Positions 55,353 to 63,670 of a stretch of DNA of 64,000 nucleotides are shown one piece after another. Origin of the DNA: Allonocardiopsis opalescens (GTDB lineage: Bacteria; Actinomycetota; Actinomycetes; Streptosporangiales; Streptosporangiaceae); the NCBI RefSeq assembly GCF_003002095.1, contig NZ_PVZC01000001.1, forward strand, positions 1,240,001-1,304,000, given 5' to 3'. The notes below the pieces were generated by a model. That model saw only the letters and a list, made by a program, of their open reading frames with translations, had not been told where the DNA came from and did not search any database. Numbering within the stretch: position 1 is the first letter of the stretch; each line of letters begins with the position of its first letter. Both the position numbers and the translations under genes were made by a program.

Positions 55353-55895
55353 GTGCACGACGCCGACACGACCGCCGGACTCCTCCGCCGGTACCGGACG
55401 CACACCGCGGCGCTGCTGGCGGCCCTGGCCTGGTGGGGCTTTGGCAACCTCTACGAGGCCGTGGTGCTGCTGCCGCTGCTCGCCGGGCTCCCCCCTGGCT
55501 CGCTGGGCGGCACGGCGTCGCCCGGCGACCCGGTGTTCTACTTCGCCCCGGCCGCCGTCGCCGCTCCGGTGCTCGCCCTGGCACTGGCGCTGCGGCTGCG
55601 CCGCGACCGCGCCGACCGGGTGCTGCCCGGCTCGACCCGGGCCGCCGTGCTCGCCGCCGCCCTCGTCGCGGCCGGCATCGCGCTGACCGTGCCCATGGTC
55701 GGCCTGGTCGTCCCCGGGCTCAGGGACGCGGCCGCGAGCCGCGAGGAGCTGCTGGCCGCCGTCGTGCTCTGGGAGAGCGGCAACGCGGTCCGCCTGCTGC
55801 TGGTCGCGGGCGCCGCCTCGGCCGTGCTGCGCTGGCGGCTGCGGCTCACCGAGGCGGCCCTCGGGCCCGCGGCGCGCACCGCCGAGCGGCGCTGA
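55353..55895 (+). CDS. Four-helix membrane protein of unknown function
   Basis: 180 residues from a GTG without a clear ribosome binding site. Four hydrophobic segments (ALLAALAWWGFGNLYEAVVLLPLLAG, FAPAAVAAPVLALALAL, AVLAAALVAAGIALTVPMVG, AVRLLLVAGAASAVL). It could be related to DUF1772-type membrane proteins, but the match is loose. Stands alone between convergent or divergent neighbours. Confidence 0.5.
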   Translation: MHDADTTAGLLRRYRTHTAALLAALAWWGFGNLYEAVVLLPLLAGLPPGSLGGTASPGDPVFYFAPAAVAAPVLALALALRLRRDRADRVLPGSTRAAVLAAALVAAGIALTVPMVGLVVPGLRDAAASREELLAAVVLWESGNAVRLLLVAGAASAVLRWRLRLTEAALGPAARTAERR

Positions 55896-55916
55896 GGCCG
55901 GGCGGCCGCCGCGGCC

Positions 55917-56723
55917 TCAGCCCAGGGCCGCTTCGAGCAGCCGGCGGTGCCGCTGGATCCAGGCGGCGGCCCTGATGCGCCAGGCCAGACCCCACAGCGC
56001 GGCGGTGTCGCCGCCGTCGGGCGTGATCGCCGCCTCCACCGCCTGGTCGGCCGCGTCCTGCACCGCGACCGTGATGATCGTGTCCACCAGTTCGGCGCGG
56101 TCGGCCGCCCCGAGTCGGTAGCCGTCGGCGATCAGCGCCAGCCGCGCCGCCCGGTCGTCCGGTGAGCCCAGGCCCACCCGGCCGGCCACGTCGTCGTCGT
56201 GCAGCTGCGCGTTCAGCCAGCACACCTGTGCCAGCTCCACCACCGGGTCCACCGGCCCGGCCGCCTCCCAGTCGATGAAGGCGACCGGCAGCCCCTCGCG
56301 CGCCACGATGTTCCACGGCCCCGCGTCGCAGTGGCCGATCACCGGCGGACGCCGGCCCAGCCGCCGCCCGTACCAGGGCCGCCACACCGCCCGGTCGGGC
56401 ACCCGGAACGACGCGGTCGCGCGGTGCAGCTCGCCCAGCAGCTCACCGACGGCGAAGGCCCCGGCCTCACTCCACGGCCCGGGATGGACGAAGCCGCCCT
56501 CGATGAAGGTCAGCGCCTCCCGGCCCGTGGCCGGGTCGAAGCCGGTGCCGACGGCGCGGGGCGCGCCGCGGAAGCCGACCGCCTCCAGGTGGCGCAGCAG
56601 CTCCACCACGGTGGCCGACCAGGGCCCCGGCGCCCGCAGCACCGTGCCGCCGCGCCGGCTGACCGCCGTGCGGCCGCCGCCCGCCAGCGCGACCTCGGGA
56701 CCGTCGTCGTGCTCGCCGTCCAT
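55917..56723 (-). CDS. Aminoglycoside phosphotransferase (APH) family kinase
   Basis: 268 residues. The catalytic loop GHCDAGPWNIV (HxDxxxxN) and the metal motif VAFIDWEAAGPVDP are those of the APH/choline-kinase fold. The N-terminal ATP lobe is short. Such proteins phosphorylate small alcohols or antibiotics; the substrate here is open and nothing nearby points to resistance. Confidence 0.82.
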   Translation of the reverse strand: MDGEHDDGPEVALAGGGRTAVSRRGGTVLRAPGPWSATVVELLRHLEAVGFRGAPRAVGTGFDPATGREALTFIEGGFVHPGPWSEAGAFAVGELLGELHRATASFRVPDRAVWRPWYGRRLGRRPPVIGHCDAGPWNIVAREGLPVAFIDWEAAGPVDPVVELAQVCWLNAQLHDDDVAGRVGLGSPDDRAARLALIADGYRLGAADRAELVDTIITVAVQDAADQAVEAAITPDGGDTAALWGLAWRIRAAAWIQRHRRLLEAALG

Positions 56724-56828
56724 CAGCCGCTCCGTCCCGATCCCGTGCCGTCAAGACTCAGCAAAGCCCACTTGCCCACCCGGCGCCACCGGGCGACACT
56801 GCGCTTGGACCGACGAACGGAGCGTGCC

Positions 56829-57506
56829 ATGGGCGGCTTGTACGCGAGGGCGGCCGCCGGCCTGGTGTTCATGCTCGCGCTCATGGGCGCGCTGCTCTTC
56901 CCGCTCGCCGGCACGCTGGGCTACTGGCAGGCGTGGGCCCTGCTGGCGGTGTACGGGGTGGGCAGCCTCGCGATGACCGTCTACCTCGCCCGGCGCGACC
57001 CCGCCCTGCTGGAGCGGCGGACCGCGATCGGGCCGATGGGGGAGAAGCGGGCCGGCCAGCGGGCCCTCATGTACGTCGTCTCGCTGGCCTTCCTCGCGCT
57101 GCTGGCCGTCTCCGCCCTCGACCACCGCTTCGCGTGGTCGGCGGTCCCGCCCTACCTGAGCGTCGCGGCGGACGTCCTGGCCGCCGCGGGCCTGCTGATC
57201 ATCTTTCGGGTGTTCCGGGAGAACGGCTTCTCCTCCACGTCCGTCGAGGTCGCCGACGGTCAGCGGGTCATCTCGTCGGGACCCTACGCGGTGGTGCGCC
57301 ACCCGATGTACAGCGGCGCGCTGCTCTTCGTGCTCGCGATCCCGGTCGCGCTGGGCTCCTGGTGGGGGTTGCTCGCCTTCGTCCCCCTGGCCGCCACCCT
57401 CGTGTGGCGCACCCTGGACGAGGAGCAGCTGCTGCGGCGCGAGCTCGCCGGCTACACCGAGTACACCCGCGGCGTCAGGTACCGCCTGCTGCCGCGGGTG
57501 TGGTGA
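56829..57506 (+). CDS. Isoprenylcysteine carboxyl methyltransferase-like membrane protein
   Basis: 225 residues with about six hydrophobic helices. The C-terminal ISSGPYAVVRHPMYSGALLF and DEEQLLRRELAGYTEYTRGVRYRLLP are the SAM-binding hallmarks of the ICMT/PEMT/NnrU family. In bacteria these are integral-membrane methyltransferases of unknown substrate. GGAG lies six bases before the ATG. It abuts a relic signal-peptide gene on the other strand. Confidence 0.8.
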   Translation: MGGLYARAAAGLVFMLALMGALLFPLAGTLGYWQAWALLAVYGVGSLAMTVYLARRDPALLERRTAIGPMGEKRAGQRALMYVVSLAFLALLAVSALDHRFAWSAVPPYLSVAADVLAAAGLLIIFRVFRENGFSSTSVEVADGQRVISSGPYAVVRHPMYSGALLFVLAIPVALGSWWGLLAFVPLAATLVWRTLDEEQLLRRELAGYTEYTRGVRYRLLPRVW

Positions 57507-57629
57507 CGGCGCCACGGCCTCGGCCGGAGCGTCGGCCGCGGCGGCGGCCGGCAGGGCGAGCACCGCGGCCATTGCGGCGGCGAGTGGAACGAGAGCGCGC
57601 CGACAGGCGCGCAGAGAGGGTGTCGTCAT
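57507..57629 (-). pseudogene. Relic of a secreted-protein gene (signal peptide only)
   Basis: From an ATG at 57629 the minus strand reads a textbook Sec signal: MTTPSLRACRRALVPL, a long Ala/Val/Leu core and an AAAADAPAEA cleavage region. The frame then runs straight into the antisense of the methyltransferase gene ending at 57506, with no domain of its own. It looks like the 5' end of a gene whose body was lost. The next gene is also a secreted enzyme, so part of an exported-enzyme locus may have been deleted. Confidence 0.4.
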
Positions 57630-57769
57630 GTCGGCCGACCCTAGAGATCCCCTTCACCACCGGCGATAGGGCCGGCGGGCGGAAGTTTCGTACCCGCGCA
57701 CGACCGTCCGGGCTAGGCCGGTCCCTACCCCGACTCGGCGGGACGGTGGGGAAGGCGCCCTCCCGTCCC

Positions 57770-57811
57770 TTGACGCGCTCCTACCGCCGATTCACGATGG
57801 GAGCGCTCCCA
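57770..57811 (+). promoter_or_regulatory. CelR/CebR-controlled promoter
   Basis: -35 TTGACG (57770-57775), 17-base spacer, -10 CACGAT (57793-57798), followed at once by the perfect palindrome TGGGAGCGCTCCCA (57798-57811). That 14-mer is the established operator of the LacI-family cellulose regulators CelR (Thermobifida) and CebR (Streptomyces), released by cellobiose. Confidence 0.92.
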
Positions 57812-57914
57812 GACCGCTGGGACGGGATCCGCGCCGCAGCCGGAGCCGGGGGACCCGCGCGCCCCGAACCGCTCCGACCATGCCGCGCGCCGCGCCGTGA
57901 AGGGAAACGCGCCC

Positions 57915-59990
57915 ATGCCCCTCGCCACCCGCCCGCCCCGCCCCCGCACCGCGGCCGTGCGCGCCCGCGCCACCGCGGCCGCCACCGCTCTGGCCTGCGC
58001 CGGAGCGCTGCTCGCCGCCCCGGCGCCGGCCGCCGCCGAGCCGGTCGTCGACATCGCGGTGAATGCCTCGCTCGGACTCGGCACCCTCGACGACGCGGCC
58101 TTCGGCGTCAACACCGCCATCTGGGACTCCCACATGAACGACCCCGAGGTCGTCGAGCTGATGGGCGAGGCCGGGATCGGGATGATGCGCTATCCCGGCG
58201 GCTCCTACGGGGACATCTACCGCTGGGAGGACCACACCGCCCCCGGCGGCTACGTCGCGCCGGGCACCGGCTTCGACGACTTCATCGGCACGGTGCGCGC
58301 CACCGGCGGCCAGGCGATGGTCATCGCGAACTACGGCACCGGCACTCCGGAGGAGGCGGCGGAATGGGTCCGCTACGCCAATGTCACCAATGACTACGGC
58401 GTGCGGTACTGGGAGATCGGCAACGAGATCTACGGCAACGGCCACTACGGCGCGCAGTGGGAGGCCGACGACCACCCGGACAAGAGCCCGCGGGAGTACG
58501 CGCGCAATGTGCTCGCCTACGCCGCCGCGATGAAGGCGGTGGACCCGACCATCCGGATCGGCGCCGTGCTGACCACCCCGGGGGACTGGCCGGACGGGAT
58601 CGTCGGCCCCGGCGACGACGCCGACTGGAACCACACCGTGCTGTCCAGGGTCGCCGACACCATCGACTTCGTCATCGTGCACTCCTACCCGGGCGGGGCG
58701 ACGGCCGACGAGGCGCTGGACCGGGTCGGTCGGCTGCCCGGGCAGCTGCGCGAGGTGCGCCGCCAGCTCGACCGGTACGCGGGGGAGCGTTCCGCGGAGA
58801 TCGGCATCGCGCTGACCGAGGTGAACTCCAACGTGCAGCAGAACAGCCGGCCCAACGCGCTGTTCGCCGCGGAGGTCTACATGACGGCGCTGGAGAACGG
58901 CGTGTTCAACGTCGGCTGGTGGAACACCCACAACGGGCCCACCGAGATCAGCACGGTGGACGGCGACACCGACTTCAACGACTACGGCCTGCTGTCCAGC
59001 GGCGGCTGCATCGGGGAGGTCTGCCAGCCCGCCGTCAACACCCCCTTCCACCCCTACTACGGCATCAAGGCCCTGACCACGCTCGGCGGGCCCGGTGACA
59101 CCATGGTGGCCGCCGCGTCCGGCAGCGAGGACGTCTCGGCGCACGCCGTGCACCAGGCCGACGGCGATCTCAGCGTGCTGCTGATCAACCAGGACCCGGA
59201 GCGCTCCGTCGCGGTGAACCTGGACTACGCCGGCTTCACGCCGACCGCCGAGGCGCCCGTCGTGCACCGCTACGCCCGGGGCGACACCGACGTGACGCGC
59301 GTCCCCGCCTCGTCCGGCCCGCTCACCCTCCCGCCCTACTCGATCACCACGGTGACCGTCCGGCCGCACTCCGGCGGCGCCGCCGTCGGCGCGCCCGGCA
59401 CCCCGAGGGTGGCGGCCGCCGGCAGCACCACGGCGACACTGGAGTGGCCGCAGGCCGCCGGCGGGAGGCCGGTGCGCTACGAGGTGTACGAGCGCCTGGG
59501 CGCCAACGCCCAGCTGCTCGGCACCTCCACCTCCACTTCGCTGACCGTGCGCAATCTGCCGCCCGGCTCCGAGCACACCGTCAACGTCCTGGCCAGGGAC
59601 GCCGACGGCCGGCTCTCCCGGCCGTCGGGCCCGCTGACCTTCACCACCACCTCGCCGCAGGACAGCACCTGCCTGGTCAGCTACCGGGTGGACACCGGCT
59701 GGGGCAGCGGCTTCGTCGCCTCGGTCACCGTCTCCAACCTCGGGGACGCCCCCATCAACGGGTGGAGCCTGGACTGGACCTGGCCGAACGCCGGCCAGTC
59801 CGTCCAGAGCGCCTGGAGCGCGCGGGTGAGCAGCGACGGAGCCCGCGTCCACGCCACCGACGACGGCAATGGCCACCTCGCGCCCAACGGCGGCTCCACC
59901 GCCACCTTCGGCTTCGTCGGCGCCAATGACGGCGCCAACCCCGCCCCGACCGTCTTCACCCTCAACGGCACGGTCTGCCGCACCGGCTGA
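57915..59990 (+). CDS. Secreted alpha-L-arabinofuranosidase-like glycoside hydrolase with FnIII and CBM2
   Basis: 691 residues. A Sec signal (cleavage near AAAEP) is followed by a TIM-barrel hydrolase of the arabinofuranosidase type (clan GH-A features): acid/base Glu171 in YWEIGNEIYG and probable nucleophile Glu302 in ALTEVNSN. A beta-sandwich, a fibronectin type III domain (about 493-579) and a C-terminal CBM2 (584-691) follow, with the Cys586/Cys688 disulfide and exposed Trp residues (DTGWGSG, LDWTWPNAGQ) that bind cellulose. The CelR/CebR operator upstream ties expression to cellobiose. The exact GH family and substrate need confirmation. The ATG at 57915 has AAGGGAA upstream. Confidence 0.88.
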   Translation: MPLATRPPRPRTAAVRARATAAATALACAGALLAAPAPAAAEPVVDIAVNASLGLGTLDDAAFGVNTAIWDSHMNDPEVVELMGEAGIGMMRYPGGSYGDIYRWEDHTAPGGYVAPGTGFDDFIGTVRATGGQAMVIANYGTGTPEEAAEWVRYANVTNDYGVRYWEIGNEIYGNGHYGAQWEADDHPDKSPREYARNVLAYAAAMKAVDPTIRIGAVLTTPGDWPDGIVGPGDDADWNHTVLSRVADTIDFVIVHSYPGGATADEALDRVGRLPGQLREVRRQLDRYAGERSAEIGIALTEVNSNVQQNSRPNALFAAEVYMTALENGVFNVGWWNTHNGPTEISTVDGDTDFNDYGLLSSGGCIGEVCQPAVNTPFHPYYGIKALTTLGGPGDTMVAAASGSEDVSAHAVHQADGDLSVLLINQDPERSVAVNLDYAGFTPTAEAPVVHRYARGDTDVTRVPASSGPLTLPPYSITTVTVRPHSGGAAVGAPGTPRVAAAGSTTATLEWPQAAGGRPVRYEVYERLGANAQLLGTSTSTSLTVRNLPPGSEHTVNVLARDADGRLSRPSGPLTFTTTSPQDSTCLVSYRVDTGWGSGFVASVTVSNLGDAPINGWSLDWTWPNAGQSVQSAWSARVSSDGARVHATDDGNGHLAPNGGSTATFGFVGANDGANPAPTVFTLNGTVCRTG

Positions 59991-60023
59991 GCGCTCGTCC
60001 GCCCCGCCGCTGCGGCCCGCACG

Positions 60024-60042
60024 CCGCCGGCCGGACCGGCGG
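60024..60042. terminator. Short hairpin between convergent genes
   Basis: 7-bp stem CCGCCGG / CCGGCGG with loop ccgga, between the glycoside hydrolase and carboxylesterase stops. Confidence 0.4.
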
Positions 60043-60071
60043 GGACCGGCCCGCGCTGAGGGGTCGGGCGG

Positions 60072-61721
60072 TCAGTCCACCTCCGCCCACAGCTCGCAGT
60101 TGTGCCGCTGGTGGGCGTCCACCTGGCCGACCCCGGCGGGGGCGGTGTCCAGCGACTGGGAGGCGCCCGGGAAGGCCGGCCACCGCGGCCGGCCGTGGCC
60201 GTTGGGCTCGCCGGTGCGGGCGAAGCGGGTCCAGTACCCGGTCATGGTGTCGGCCAGCTCGCGCTGCTCCGGTGCGAGCCGGTCCGGCCGGCCGTCCAGT
60301 TCGAAGAGGTAGCCCAGCTCCGCGGCGTGCGAGGCGCCCATCGGGAAGTCGGGCGGGTACGGGAAGTCCGCCGGCAGGTAGGGCGGGGCGGTGCGGTCGT
60401 CGAAGGTGTAGGAGTAGGTCGGCACGTGCGCGGCGAGTGCGCCGGCGTCGCGCAGCTGCGGGCAGGCGAAGGAGCGGTCGGTGTCCAGCGCGGCCCAGGC
60501 CAGCCCGGGAGTGCCGTGGTCGGCGATGGGGTAGCGCGCCGCGACGGCGCCGGCCTGCGCGCCGAAGACCTCGTCCAGCTGCTCGGCGAAGCGCCGCTCG
60601 GTCAGCGGACCGACCAGGATTTCGGTGACCACGCCGGTCAGCCGCGCCTCGTCGCGGGTGTGGCCGGTGATGACGGGGACGCGGTTGAACGCGCCCGAGC
60701 GCAGCGCCTCGGCCGGGTCCACCGGCAGCAGTTCCGTGCCGTAGGCGGGCGCGGCCGGGCCCTCGGCCTGGGCGTCGACCAGGGTCTGGGCGGGCAGCTC
60801 CCGCAGGCAGGCGAGGCTTTCGGCGTCGGTGGGCCGCTCGCAGCCCACGGCGGCGGCGAGCTGCGCGCCGGCCTCCCGCGAATCCTCGGCGGTGATCAGC
60901 AGCCGCTGTGGCTCGGGCAGCACGATGAGCCCCTGCGCCCCGGCCACCATGCTCACCGACAGGGTGGAGCAGCTGCCGCTCTGCAGGACGGCCCGGTGGA
61001 ACAGCCCCGCGGCCCCGGGGGAGGCGAGCTGCGCGCAGACGCCGACGCCGCCGGCCGACTCGCCGAACAGGGTGACCCGGCCGGGGTCGCCGCCGAAGGC
61101 GGCGGCGTTGTCGCGCACCCAGCGCAGCGCCTGCTGCTGGTCGGCCAGGCCGAAGGTGCCCGAGCCCGCCAGCTCCGGCAGGCTGAGCAGGCCGAGCGCG
61201 CCCAGCCGGTAGTTCACCGTCACCACCACGACGCCGTGCCGCTCGGCCATGCGGCGGGCGCCGAACTCGGCGGCCCGGCCGCTGGTGAAGCTGCCGCCGT
61301 GCACCCACACCAGTACCGGCCTGGGGCCGCTCCCGGCCGACCGGGACGGAGTGGTCACGTTCAGGTGCAGGCAGTCCTCGCCGCTGGGGACCGACTCGGG
61401 CAGCTGGGCCTGGGGGCAGGCCGGCCCTGGGGCGGTCGCGTCGCGGGTGCCCGGCCAGGCCGCCGCCGGTTCCGGCGCGCTCCAGCGCAGCTCGCCGACG
61501 GGCGGCGCGGCGTAAGGGAGGGCGTAGAAGGTCCGGGTGCCGTCCTCGTGCACTGTGCCGCGCACCCGTCCGTCGCGGGTCGCCACCACGGTGCCGGGTT
61601 CCTGCCCGGGCAGAGCGGTCGCCGGTGCCACCACCGCACCGGCCAGCAGGGTCACGGACGCGGCCGCCACCGCCGCGGCCAGCGCCGGCCGGCGCCGCCG
61701 GCGGCTTCGATGCGTTCCCAT
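60072..61721 (-). CDS. Secreted type-B carboxylesterase
   Basis: 549 residues. A basic start (GTHRSRRRRR) and Ala/Val core form a Sec signal ending near ATALPG. The carboxylesterase/cholinesterase fold shows GEDCLHLNV, the oxyanion HGGSFTSG, nucleophile Ser222 in LFGESAGG, and the C-terminal His region (GASHAAELGYLF). It would hydrolyse esters outside the cell. The ATG at 61721 has GAAGGA about ten bases upstream. A single gene; the signal region is very GC-rich. Confidence 0.9.
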   Translation of the reverse strand: MGTHRSRRRRRPALAAAVAAASVTLLAGAVVAPATALPGQEPGTVVATRDGRVRGTVHEDGTRTFYALPYAAPPVGELRWSAPEPAAAWPGTRDATAPGPACPQAQLPESVPSGEDCLHLNVTTPSRSAGSGPRPVLVWVHGGSFTSGRAAEFGARRMAERHGVVVVTVNYRLGALGLLSLPELAGSGTFGLADQQQALRWVRDNAAAFGGDPGRVTLFGESAGGVGVCAQLASPGAAGLFHRAVLQSGSCSTLSVSMVAGAQGLIVLPEPQRLLITAEDSREAGAQLAAAVGCERPTDAESLACLRELPAQTLVDAQAEGPAAPAYGTELLPVDPAEALRSGAFNRVPVITGHTRDEARLTGVVTEILVGPLTERRFAEQLDEVFGAQAGAVAARYPIADHGTPGLAWAALDTDRSFACPQLRDAGALAAHVPTYSYTFDDRTAPPYLPADFPYPPDFPMGASHAAELGYLFELDGRPDRLAPEQRELADTMTGYWTRFARTGEPNGHGRPRWPAFPGASQSLDTAPAGVGQVDAHQRHNCELWAEVD

Positions 61722-61939
61722 GGTCCAGGTCCTTCCTCGTCGCCGGGAGCACGGACGTGCCCCCGCCGTCGAGGCTGCTACGGCGGTGCCGCCGGGAGAA
61801 GCCGACGGAAGTCGGCGCGCGTGCTCCGTTCGTCGGTCTGCTGCGATGGCGCGCCGTGGGTTCGCCGGGAGTCCCCGCAGCGAACGGCGCACGCGGCCGT
61901 GTCGCGGGCGGCGGGTGCGGAGCGGTGGCCGACCGGCCG
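61722..61939. other. Intergenic region
   Basis: About 220 bases between the carboxylesterase start and the terminator of the acid-sugar kinase operon. It should hold the esterase promoter. No distinct -35/-10 or operator stands out. Confidence 0.3.
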
Positions 61940-61965
61940 GGGGCGGGCGCACGCGCGCCCGCCCC
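61940..61965 (-). terminator. Hairpin terminator touching the stop codon
   Basis: 11-bp stem GGGGCGGGCGC / GCGCCCGCCCC with loop ACGC; its outer base is part of the TAG stop of the DUF1537 kinase gene. Confidence 0.7.
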
Positions 61966-63233
61966 TACCGCGACGGGCCGGTGCCGCGCAGCATGCCGAG
62001 GATGTCGGCCAGCACGTGATCGTCGCCGACGTTGCCCGGGACGACCACCTGGTGCTGCGGTGTGCGCCCCGCGGCGCCGCGCAGGCGCCAGAGCGGGACT
62101 CCGGTCGCGACCTGGCCCTCCACCCGGGCGGCGGTGGCGCCCAGGGCGCGGGTGGCGATGTCGGCGCCGGTGATGCCGCCCTTGGTCACCACCGCGTCCG
62201 CACCGGACGCGGCAGCGCGGACCACCTGGACCAGCGCGTCCATGATCACCGCGCCGTGGGCGAGGCCGCCGTGCTCGGCGCTGCGGTGCCGCGGGGTGGC
62301 GGCCACGGCCAGGCCGGTGGCGGCCAGGTCCGCGCGCAGCCGGGCGGCGAGCGCGTCGAGTTCGGCCGCCGCGCCGCCGGCCAGCAGCCGCTCGGCGTCC
62401 GGCAGCAGCCGGGTGGGGCCGGGCAGCCGCTCCAGCTGGCGGCCGGCGCCCTCGGTGTGGGAGCCGCAGGCGACCAGGACCGCGCGGGCGGGCGGCGGGG
62501 TGACCGCCTTGGCCGAGGTGCCGGCCAGCGCGGCGGCGAGCGGCGCCGCGCAGCGGACCACCACCGGCCGCCCCTGGCCGCGCGCCGCCTCGATGCCGGC
62601 CGCGATCACGGCGATGTCCTCGTCGGTGGCGGCGTCGGGCAGCACGACCGCGCCGCGCGGCGCACCGCGCAGTGCCGCCGCGACCGCCGCCGGGCCGGAG
62701 CGCAGCTCCGCGCGGCCCAGCGGGATCGCGGGCCCCGCCAGCCCGACCTCGCCGGCCCACTCGGTGAGCCGGCTGCGGGTGTAGCCGAAGACCGGGTCGC
62801 GGGCGTACTCGGTTTCGGCGGCGGGCAGCTCCCCGGCGGCCGTGCGGACGTAGTGCACGCCCTCGCGGGTCACCCGGCCGCCCGCCGGATAGGCGGGCAC
62901 GACGATGCCGACCCCGTCGGCGAGCCCGAGCAGCTCCATCTCCAGGGCGACGTGGCCGCGCAGGGTGGAGTCGCCGCGCAGCACGAGCAGCGTGCCGGGG
63001 CCGAGGGCGTCGCGGACGGCCCGGGTCAGGCCGCGCAGCAGCTCGGCGGTCTCGGCGGGCGACTTCGCCCGGGTGTTGGTCAGGACGTAGACGGCGCGCT
63101 CGCCGCCGGCGGCGAAGCCGGCCAGCCCGGCTCTAAGTTCGGCGAGCAGTATGTCGACGCCGTGCGCGGACTGGGTGCCGGTGGGGTCGTCGTCGAGGAC
63201 GACCACCCGGCCGGAGGCGGGGGCGCGGCTCAC
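61965..63233 (-). CDS. Four-carbon acid sugar kinase (DUF1537 family)
   Basis: 422 residues. The N-terminal VVLDDDPTGTQSAHGVDILL is the diagnostic acidic motif of the DUF1537 acid-sugar kinases (DtnK/OtnK/LtnK). LLVLRGDSTLRGHVALEMELL and the C-terminal nucleotide-binding half (VVTKGGITGADIATRAL, VPGNVGDDHVLADIL) complete the fold. These phosphorylate C4 acid sugars such as threonate or erythronate. The GTG overlaps the VOC stop, and the operon begins with an isopropylmalate-dehydrogenase-like enzyme, consistent with C4 acid catabolism. Confidence 0.88.
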   Translation of the reverse strand: MSRAPASGRVVVLDDDPTGTQSAHGVDILLAELRAGLAGFAAGGERAVYVLTNTRAKSPAETAELLRGLTRAVRDALGPGTLLVLRGDSTLRGHVALEMELLGLADGVGIVVPAYPAGGRVTREGVHYVRTAAGELPAAETEYARDPVFGYTRSRLTEWAGEVGLAGPAIPLGRAELRSGPAAVAAALRGAPRGAVVLPDAATDEDIAVIAAGIEAARGQGRPVVVRCAAPLAAALAGTSAKAVTPPPARAVLVACGSHTEGAGRQLERLPGPTRLLPDAERLLAGGAAAELDALAARLRADLAATGLAVAATPRHRSAEHGGLAHGAVIMDALVQVVRAAASGADAVVTKGGITGADIATRALGATAARVEGQVATGVPLWRLRGAAGRTPQHQVVVPGNVGDDHVLADILGMLRGTGPSR

Positions 63234-63670
63234 AGCGGCCGCTCCACCAGCTCGACGGCGCAGCCGGCCGGCCGCCGGCCGAGGAAGGCGCAGCGCTGGC
63301 CGTAGCCGCCCGTGAACACCCGGCCGGGGTCCTCTGCCAGCTCCGCGAGGGCCCGGTCCATGTCGGGCACGGCGAAGCAGACGTGGTGCAGGCCCTCGCC
63401 CCGGGCGGCGAGGTGGTCGGCGACCGGGCCCGCGCGCAGCGGCTGGACGACCTGCATCGCCGCGGCCCGCCCGCCGGGCTCCCCGCCGTCGGGGTAGAGC
63501 CAGACCAGCCGCACGCCCGCGTCCTCGACCACCTCGTCGTGCTCGCGGCGCAGCCCGAGGGTGCGCTCGAACCACTCGGCGGTCCGCGCCGCGTCGTGCG
63601 CGGCCACCGCCACGTGGTCGATCAGCGAGACCCGGGTGGCCGGTCGCGGGGCCGGGGGGCTCGCGGCCAT
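63230..63670 (-). CDS. VOC (glyoxalase/methylmalonyl-CoA epimerase-like) protein
   Basis: 146 residues. The two beta-alpha-beta-beta-beta halves are marked by IDHVAVAAHDAARTAEWFERTLG and EGLHHVCFAVPDMDRALAEL; metal ligands fit His19, the His in HHVCF and the late Glu in VELVERP. The layout is closest to methylmalonyl-CoA epimerase or lactoylglutathione lyase. The ATG shares a base with the TGA of the upstream dehydrogenase gene, so it is translationally coupled to it. It may isomerise an intermediate of the acid-sugar path (inference). Confidence 0.83.
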   Translation of the reverse strand: MAASPPAPRPATRVSLIDHVAVAAHDAARTAEWFERTLGLRREHDEVVEDAGVRLVWLYPDGGEPGGRAAAMQVVQPLRAGPVADHLAARGEGLHHVCFAVPDMDRALAELAEDPGRVFTGGYGQRCAFLGRRPAGCAVELVERPL

